DNA of 64,000 nucleotides from Psychrobacter sp. BI730 (GTDB lineage: Bacteria > Pseudomonadota > Gammaproteobacteria > Pseudomonadales > Moraxellaceae). Of the stretch, positions 57,931-64,000 are shown in pieces. Position 1 is the first letter of the stretch; each line of letters opens with the position of its first letter. The stretch lies in NCBI RefSeq assembly GCF_013414195.1, contig NZ_JAATTV010000003.1, positions 62,001-126,000 on the forward strand, given 5' to 3'. The notes beneath the pieces were generated by a model. The model was not told the DNA's origin, ran no database searches, and worked only from the letters and a program-made list of their open reading frames with translations. Made by a program: the position numbers and the translations under genes.

Positions 57931-58425
57931 TTATAACGTCACTGAATTATTTTCACCCAAGTTAGTCGCTTTTTTGCCGTCCATTACTGCAGCAGTCGTC
58001 ATCTTAAACATATTGACGACTGAGCTGCCACTTAACCAATATTCGGCACCATGTGGGACGACTTTGATTAACTGGACGTTTGGATCTTCTTTACCTTGCT
58101 CATAAAACGCATTGTAGATTGGGGACCACAGTTCATCTAGCTTTTCTTGGTCTTCAACCAATTCTGCTTTACCGTTAATTGAGACATAATCTTTTGAATC
58201 TTGACTGACATAGGCCAAATTCACTTGTGGGTCTTTTTCGATATCTTTGATGGTTTCAGTGGTTTTATCACCAATGAACCAAATCTCTTTTGCGCCAATG
58301 CTCGTCTCGCTAGTGGTCATCGGGCAGGCATGTAAGTGGCCTTCGTGAGTACGAGTGGTCATCATGGCAAATTTCACTTCTTTTACCAGTTCTTGTACTT
58401 TATCAATATGGTCTTGTCTACTCAT
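57931..58425 (-). CDS. Pyridoxamine 5'-phosphate oxidase-like general stress protein
   Basis: A 164-residue split-barrel flavin-binding protein of the PPOX-like general stress (GS26-type) class. VKFAMMTTRTHEGHLHACPM is the N-terminal strand pair, EIWFIGDKTTETIKDIEKDP and VNLAYVSQDSKDYVSINGKA follow, and the C-terminal EYWLSGSSVVNMFKM is typical. Members bind FMN or FAD, often with unknown substrate. AAGGAAATT precedes the ATG. Confidence 0.9.
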   Translation of the reverse strand: MSRQDHIDKVQELVKEVKFAMMTTRTHEGHLHACPMTTSETSIGAKEIWFIGDKTTETIKDIEKDPQVNLAYVSQDSKDYVSINGKAELVEDQEKLDELWSPIYNAFYEQGKEDPNVQLIKVVPHGAEYWLSGSSVVNMFKMTTAAVMDGKKATNLGENNSVTL

Positions 58426-58907
58426 AATAAATTTCCTTTTTTATAGTGTTTTAATTGGGCTCATGTAGCGTTGTTTTAATTAGCCGAATTAAACAGTTGA
58501 TTATTTATAGTAATTTTTCTTTAGGCTAGATATGTCTAACTATTAAATAAATCTAAAAATTAAACGTCATCGTCGCCTTGACAACTGAGACTAGAGTACC
58601 GAGTTGTCACCCTACATTTATATAGGTTCCCAGTAATGCGATGTGAGTGTTTGTAAGGAATATGAAGGTTAGGTAAAAATTGTGACAGCGTAGATTTGAG
58701 CGTTCTATTTTTCGATGGATAATTCAAAAACGACTTAAAAAGATATTTTTTTGAATTATCGATTCGCAAATAGTAAGTCGCGATAGAATGCAACTTATCG
58801 GCAATTTATCTTGGTTTAGACCTGCTTATTACAGGTCTTCTTGTTATAATACCCAGACCATTTACTTAGCATGGCAGAGATGCCTTGATCTTACGGATTA
58901 TGCCTTT
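58426..58907. other. Divergent intergenic region upstream of purL
   Basis: These 482 bases lie between the PPOX gene and purL. The purL frame is open from 58788, but the 40 extra codons do not resemble PurL. No purine riboswitch or clear PurR box is seen. A minus-strand frame at 58560-58793 is unconvincing. Confidence 0.4.
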
Positions 58908-61900
58908 ATGATGACCATCGCCGGACAACCGTTTCTTACCGATTTTCAGACGCAGCAACTCATCAGTCAGTTTCAGCAAAAAACCGAGCTAAATGTCAGT
59001 CAAATAAGTACACAGCAAGTGTATGTGCTATCACGAGAGCTATCTGGTGATGAACATAAAAAAGCGCTAGATTTACTAGCGGTTGACCAGTCAGCAACGC
59101 TAAATGCGCCGCAAGACAACCAACTACAAGTCATCGTTGGGCCACGTTTTGGTACGATATCGCCATGGGCAAGTAAAGCGACAGATATCTTTAATAACTG
59201 TGAAATCGAGATCAACCGCGTTGAGCGTGTCGTTGTTTATACGTTAACCCTCGATGAAAAAATAGACGGTGACGCAGGCGAAAAACTACCAGTAGACGCT
59301 GAGCAATTGTTGTTTGACCGTATGACGCAGAGCTTGGTTTATGACTTGAGCGATGTGAGCAAATTGTTCGATGATCAAGCGCCAGCATCACTGAATCATA
59401 TCGACGTGATCGGACAAGGTCAGGCAGCGCTAGAGTCTGCCAATACAGAGTTCGGCTTTGCGTTATCAAGTGAAGACATTGATTATTTAATGAATGCCTA
59501 TGTCAATGAGCTAAAGCGTAATCCAACGGACGTTGAGCTGATGATGTTTGCACAGGCCAACTCAGAGCATTGCCGTCATAAGATCTTCAATGCCCAATGG
59601 ACAGTCGATGGTGAAGTGCAGCCAAAGTCACTGTTCCAAATGATTAAAAACACGTACCAGTCGAACCCACAAGGTATCTTATCAGCCTATAAAGACAACG
59701 CCGCGGTCATGGCAGGGTCTGACGGCATGCGTTTTTATCCTATTCCAACCGACGCGATGGATGCCAATTCAATCCATCCTTACGACTTTCATCAAGAAAA
59801 CATCGATATCTTAATGAAAGTTGAGACGCATAACCACCCAACAGCGATTGCCCCTTATTCTGGTGCGGCAACAGGTGCTGGCGGTGAGATTCGTGACGAA
59901 GGTGCGACTGGTCGTGGCGGTAAGCCAAAAGCGGGTCTAACAGGGTTCCATGTGTCACATCTGCATATCCCAGAGCTTAGCGAAAAGTGGGAGCAGTCAG
60001 GTCAATTGAGCACGCAGGATTATGGTACGCCAGATCGTATGGCTACCAGCCTTGAGATCATGACCGAAGCGCCATTAGGCTCAGCCAATTTCTCAAACGA
60101 ATTTGGTCGTCCAAACCTATGCGGTTACTTCCGTAGTTTTCAGCTAGATACCTCTGCGGCAAAAGACGGTAGCGAGATGCGCGGCTATCATAAGCCAATC
60201 ATGTTGGCAGGTGGTTACGGCAATATCAAACGCAACCTGATTGAAAAAAATGCAATCACAAAAGGCGATTTGCTAATTGTTCTTGGTGGTCCTGCGATGC
60301 AAATCGGTCTGGGCGGCGGTGCCGCATCGTCAGTCGATAGTGGTGACCTTGATGAAGGTTTGGATTTTGCCTCAGTTCAGCGCGATAACGCTGAGATGGA
60401 GCGTCGTTGCCAAGAAGTCCTTGATCGCTGCTGGGCACTCGCTGGTGATGATGTCGATGTAAGTAATAACAGTAAAGACGGCAACCCAATTGTCTCACTA
60501 CATGATGTAGGGGCAGGTGGTCTGTCTAATGCAATGCCAGAGCTGGTCAATGATCATGAAATGGGCGCGCATCTGAACTTGCGTAAGATTCCATCATTAG
60601 AAGCTGGCATGTCGCCAATGGCCATCTGGTCAAACGAAGCGCAAGAACGTTATGTGCTGGCGATTCGCCCAGAGAGTAAAGATCAGTTCGATGCTATCTG
60701 TGCCCGTGAGCGCTGCCCATATGCCATCTTGGGCGAGGCGACGGATATCCGTCAGCTAATCGTTGATGATGAGCTGTTGGACGAGCAACCAGTCGATATG
60801 CCGATGCAAGTACTGCTCGGCGGTACACCAAAAATGCAACGCAGCTTTGAGCGTACCGAGAGCACGTTACCAGCATTAGAGCTTGATGACGTTAATCTAG
60901 CCGAGTCAATTACCGATGTATTGCGTCACCCAACTGTCGCGAGCAAATCATTCTTGATTAGCATTGGTGACCGCTCTATCACAGGTATGGTCGTGCGTGA
61001 TCAGTATGTGGGTCGCTATCAAGTGCCTGTATCAGATTGTGCGGTGACGGCTTCTGGCTTGGTGGCATTAGATGGTCAGCCAATGACTGGCGAAGCAATG
61101 AGTGTCGGCGAGCGTACGCCTGTTGCGCTTATCAGTCCAAAAGCCTCTGCGCGTCTAGCAGTCGGTGAAGCGATTACTAACATTGCTGGTGCGCGTATCG
61201 CTCAATTGTCTGATATCACTATGTCAGCGAACTGGATGGCCGCGTGTGGTGATGACGTAGAAGATGCGGCATTGTTCGACGCGGTACATGCCGTCGGTGA
61301 AGAGCTGTGCCCAGCACTCGGTATCGCTATCCCAGTCGGTAAAGACTCGCTATCGATGCGTGCTAACTGGACTGATAACGCCAATGACAATGGTGAAAAT
61401 CAAGATAAGTCCGTTGTGTCGCCAATGAGCTTGGTCGTGACTGCGTTTGCCCCTGTCGTTGACGTCGCAAAAACGCTAACCCCTGAGCTCATCAATGGCG
61501 ACAGCGCGTTCTACCGTATTGACTTGTCTAAAGGCAAATTACGTCTAGGCGGTTCAATCCTTGCGCAAACGCTTAGCCAATTGGGTAACGATTGCCCAGA
61601 TTTAGCGCAACCAAGCGACCTGATCGACTTCTTTAACTTTATCCAAGCGGGTAATGCACAAGGCGTCATCAGTGCTTATCACGATATCGGTGATGGTGGT
61701 CTACTTGCGACTATCGCGGAGATGCAATTCACCAGCCGTCAGGGTATCAAGCTGTCATTAAATGACGATAACTTACTTGGTCAGCTGTTCAGTGAAGAGC
61801 TGGGCGCAGTTATCCAAGTATTGCCAGAAAACGTTGCGGCGCTCATGCAATTGGCAGAAGAATTTAACGTCAGCGACATGCTAAGCCTCGTTGGTCAAAG

Positions 61901-62924
61901 CTCTGAAGAAGATAGCCTGCTTATCCAAACGCCAACGCTCATGGGTGACGACACTTTACGCTTTAGCCGTAGCGAGTTACAGCAAGCATGGACGCAGGTC
62001 AGCTATCAAATCGCGCGTCGCCGTGATAACCCAGCCTGCGTACAGCAGGAGTATGACTTGATTGCTGATGCGAGCCATAAAGGCCTCATCGCTGCGCCAA
62101 ACTTTGATCTGAATCAAAAGGTGGAAGAACCATACTTAGCTAGTCGTGACAATAAACCAAGAGTTGCCATCCTCCGTGAGCAAGGCGTCAATGGTCAGAC
62201 AGAGATGGCAGCAGGCTTTACCCAAGCAGGATTTGAAGCGGTCGATGTACACATGAGTGATCTACTCAGTGGTCGTATCAATCTACGTGATTTCGACGGT
62301 TTGGTCGCTTGTGGTGGCTTTAGTTATGGTGATGTATTGGGTGCTGGCTCTGGTTGGGCGAACTCTATCTTGTTCCATGACGAGCTACGCATGCAGTTTG
62401 TTCGCTTCTTTGCCCGTCCTGATACCTTCTCACTAGGTGTCTGTAACGGTTGTCAAATGATGGCTCAGTTAAAAGACCTCATCCCAGGTGCAGAAAACTT
62501 CCCACGTTTCGTCGCGAACAAATCAGCTCGTTTTGAAGCGCGTACGGTCAACGTGAAAGTTGAGCGTACCAAGTCGATCCTGTTCAAAGGTATGCAAGAC
62601 AGTATCTTGCCAATCGCGGTGGCGCATGGTGAAGGTTATGCCACGCTAGACAACAACGAAATCGACGGTATGGCAAACCACGGTCAGCTCGCGATGCGTT
62701 ATGTCGATAGCCAAGGTCATCCAACCGAGACCTATCCGCTCAATCCAAACGGCTCGCTCGGCGGGGTCACGGGTCTGTGTAGCACTGATGGTCGCGTCAC
62801 TATCATGATGCCACACCCTGAGCGTAACCTAAAAGCCTATAACCACAGCTGGAAGCCAGAAGAGTGGGACGAGGACGGCGCGTGGATGCGTATGTTCCGT
62901 AACGCGCGTGCTTGGTTTAGATAG
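58908..62924 (+). CDS. purL: Phosphoribosylformylglycinamidine synthase
   Basis: The large single-chain PurL (FGAM synthase) of 1338 residues converts FGAR and glutamine to FGAM in purine synthesis. Landmarks in order are FAQANSEHCRHKIFNA, VETHNHPTAIAPYSGAATGA, the ATP-grasp-like GGAAASSVDSG region, and the C-terminal glutaminase with Cys in SLGVCNGCQMMAQL and His/Glu in PHPERN. The start at 58908 (ATGATG) fits the E. coli protein; no strong ribosome site is seen. A hairpin terminator follows. Confidence 0.97.
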   Translation: MMTIAGQPFLTDFQTQQLISQFQQKTELNVSQISTQQVYVLSRELSGDEHKKALDLLAVDQSATLNAPQDNQLQVIVGPRFGTISPWASKATDIFNNCEIEINRVERVVVYTLTLDEKIDGDAGEKLPVDAEQLLFDRMTQSLVYDLSDVSKLFDDQAPASLNHIDVIGQGQAALESANTEFGFALSSEDIDYLMNAYVNELKRNPTDVELMMFAQANSEHCRHKIFNAQWTVDGEVQPKSLFQMIKNTYQSNPQGILSAYKDNAAVMAGSDGMRFYPIPTDAMDANSIHPYDFHQENIDILMKVETHNHPTAIAPYSGAATGAGGEIRDEGATGRGGKPKAGLTGFHVSHLHIPELSEKWEQSGQLSTQDYGTPDRMATSLEIMTEAPLGSANFSNEFGRPNLCGYFRSFQLDTSAAKDGSEMRGYHKPIMLAGGYGNIKRNLIEKNAITKGDLLIVLGGPAMQIGLGGGAASSVDSGDLDEGLDFASVQRDNAEMERRCQEVLDRCWALAGDDVDVSNNSKDGNPIVSLHDVGAGGLSNAMPELVNDHEMGAHLNLRKIPSLEAGMSPMAIWSNEAQERYVLAIRPESKDQFDAICARERCPYAILGEATDIRQLIVDDELLDEQPVDMPMQVLLGGTPKMQRSFERTESTLPALELDDVNLAESITDVLRHPTVASKSFLISIGDRSITGMVVRDQYVGRYQVPVSDCAVTASGLVALDGQPMTGEAMSVGERTPVALISPKASARLAVGEAITNIAGARIAQLSDITMSANWMAACGDDVEDAALFDAVHAVGEELCPALGIAIPVGKDSLSMRANWTDNANDNGENQDKSVVSPMSLVVTAFAPVVDVAKTLTPELINGDSAFYRIDLSKGKLRLGGSILAQTLSQLGNDCPDLAQPSDLIDFFNFIQAGNAQGVISAYHDIGDGGLLATIAEMQFTSRQGIKLSLNDDNLLGQLFSEELGAVIQVLPENVAALMQLAEEFNVSDMLSLVGQSSEEDSLLIQTPTLMGDDTLRFSRSELQQAWTQVSYQIARRRDNPACVQQEYDLIADASHKGLIAAPNFDLNQKVEEPYLASRDNKPRVAILREQGVNGQTEMAAGFTQAGFEAVDVHMSDLLSGRINLRDFDGLVACGGFSYGDVLGAGSGWANSILFHDELRMQFVRFFARPDTFSLGVCNGCQMMAQLKDLIPGAENFPRFVANKSARFEARTVNVKVERTKSILFKGMQDSILPIAVAHGEGYATLDNNEIDGMANHGQLAMRYVDSQGHPTETYPLNPNGSLGGVTGLCSTDGRVTIMMPHPERNLKAYNHSWKPEEWDEDGAWMRMFRNARAWFR

Positions 62925-63273
62925 AAGATTTTTGTTTTTAGATAATAGGAAAGTGAGCTAATTGGCTCACTTTCTTTAGTCTTGGGTAGAATATTTGATA
63001 ATCTACATAGATAAATTTGGTCTAAGAAATAACTATAGGGTAGGCTAGCGATTATAATCTATCAAACCATAGATTTTCTTATATCACAATGGTAATGTTT
63101 AACTACACTATAGTCACGTAAATATAAAGAAGATACAACGGGTCAGGATAAGTTTTATGTAGCCTCTGTCTACGTAAGCAAACTACCCCAGTTATGTTGT
63201 ATAGCGTAGTGTATTTATTTTCTTCAGTACCGACTATATATCTATAAAATAGTTAAAATTAATTGGAATCGTT
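62925..63273. other. AT-rich intergenic region after purL
   Basis: These 349 bases lie between purL and the AAA ATPase gene. They hold the purL terminator and then a region markedly richer in A and T than the rest of the window, with presumed promoter sequence for the ATPase. No tRNA or attachment-site-like repeat is seen. Confidence 0.45.
62948..62979 (+). terminator. Terminator after purL
   Basis: GAAAGTGAGC pairs with GCTCACTTTC around a TAATTG-type loop. The T tract is short. Confidence 0.75.
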
Positions 63274-64000
63274 ATGGTAAATGATAGCAGACCTACTACG
63301 AGCTTGAAATCTATACACATAAGAGGGTTATTCGAAATCTTCGATTATGATATTAATTATGCTACTGATGGTAATGTGCTTATTTTGACAGGTGCTAATG
63401 GCTTTGGTAAAACTCAAGTACTAAATATTATTTATAGTTTGTTTAATAGAAAGTTCTCTTTTTTTCATCAATTAGTATTTTCTGAGATATTTATACATTT
63501 GAATAATGGGACGCAAATAAATATTAGTAAGGTTAAGGGATCGCAAGTTATTCAAGAAAGTCTTTTTGAAATGGATGAAAATGAGCCTGTAGAAGATGTG
63601 AAAATAGAGTTTATTCAAAATAACAAATCTGTAGAATCTTTCTTATTGAATAAATTAATTCCTAGTAATATGATTGATCGCCTTGAAAACTATCTGCATG
63701 TATCACGATTAGGTGATGAAGTTTGGTTTGATCATTTTCATGATGAAGAATTAAATTTGACACAAGTGATTCAAAGATATGGTTCAGAACTACCACTCAG
63801 TTATAGAAAGAATATAAATAAATTTGAAATTGGAGAAATTTCTAATAGCATACTGAATTCGATGCAAGTACATCTAATTGAAGAGCAACGCTTATTTAAA
63901 AAAGTTAATAGCTCCTCTATAGGTATTAGAAATAGGTCGGAAAAAAATCAAACAGTAATGACAGAAACAGTCAATGCTTATGCTGAAGAGCTTACTTTAT
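63274..64000 (+). CDS. AAA-family ATPase, N-terminal part (cut by window end)
   Basis: From ATG 63274 (TGGAA upstream) 242 codons run to the window end without a stop. The N-terminus LKSIHIRGLFEIFDYDI is a typical SMC/RecF-like first strand and is followed by the Walker A motif GANGFGKT at residues 40-47. QVHLIEEQRLF near residue 201 also occurs in large AAA proteins of defence loci. Walker B and signature motifs are beyond the window. It could be a phage-defence ATPase (AAA_15/OLD-like), but partner genes cannot be seen. The strong AT bias suggests transfer. Confidence 0.75.
   Translation, partial: MVNDSRPTTSLKSIHIRGLFEIFDYDINYATDGNVLILTGANGFGKTQVLNIIYSLFNRKFSFFHQLVFSEIFIHLNNGTQINISKVKGSQVIQESLFEMDENEPVEDVKIEFIQNNKSVESFLLNKLIPSNMIDRLENYLHVSRLGDEVWFDHFHDEELNLTQVIQRYGSELPLSYRKNINKFEIGEISNSILNSMQVHLIEEQRLFKKVNSSSIGIRNRSEKNQTVMTETVNAYAEELTL

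Noticed and set aside
58560-58793. 77-codon minus-strand frame upstream of purL
   Set aside because: No ribosome site; the sequence is low in protein-like pattern and lies in the divergent promoter region.

Overview
This looks like chromosomal DNA of a Moraxellaceae gammaproteobacterium, most likely Psychrobacter. Base composition is moderate to AT-leaning. Several gene orders are conserved in Gammaproteobacteria: dapA, small lipoprotein, purC; and hemA, TPR protein, lolB, ispE, tRNA-Gln, prs, rplY, pth. AccA has the short form that I recall from Acinetobacter. The species assignment is inferred from protein resemblance and synteny, not from a database search. Almost the whole window is core genome. 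I see no insertion sequence, integrase, CRISPR array or prophage. The last 0.7 kb enters AT-richer DNA with an AAA ATPase that may begin an accessory island.

Layout. 1-4.1 kb: end of dapA, a very short BamC-like lipoprotein, purC, a BASS-type transporter, 3-methyladenine glycosylase and a NIF3-type small protein. 4.1-6.2 kb (minus): two lipoproteins built of PepSY-like repeats, the second without a usable in-frame start, then a CsbD stress protein. 6.6-9.7 kb: TetR regulator and a molybdopterin oxidoreductase. 9.7-21.8 kb: dadA, ygfZ, yjdM, hemL, a DUF962 protein, ppx, accA, tilS, proC, yggT and thiD. 22.1-22.6 kb: tRNA-Ser and tRNA-Arg with clear sigma70 promoters. 22.8-30.4 kb: RDD protein, Ca/Na antiporter, panD, pth, rplY, prs, two identical tRNA-Gln genes, ispE and lolB. 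30.6-37.2 kb: TPR protein, hemA, a class V aminotransferase and a split YeeE/YedE transporter. 37.3-50.3 kb: acyl-CoA ligase divergent from fadH, then LprI-like, glyoxalase, lplA, small secreted protein, EamA, ene-reductase, pirin and BaiN-type genes. 50.7-62.9 kb: acs, an FAD protein, pgsA, three small lipoproteins, a PPOX protein and purL.

Metabolic themes are fatty-acid and acetate use (acyl-CoA ligase, FadH, Acs, AccA), purine synthesis (PurC, PurL, Prs), tetrapyrrole entry (HemA, HemL) and envelope biogenesis (LolB, PgsA, BamC-like and other lipoproteins).

The most interesting non-annotated signals are: (1) a candidate minus-strand small RNA of about 105 nt at 54252-54358, with its own promoter and a terminator whose loop reads UACCUCCU, an anti-Shine-Dalgarno sequence; (2) the start-less PepSY lipoprotein at 4215-4580, which one A-tract indel would repair; (3) a BamC apparently reduced to its N-terminal tail; (4) three terminators within 2.4 kb that share one loop sequence; and (5) an in-frame 18-bp repeat array in a Ca/Na antiporter.
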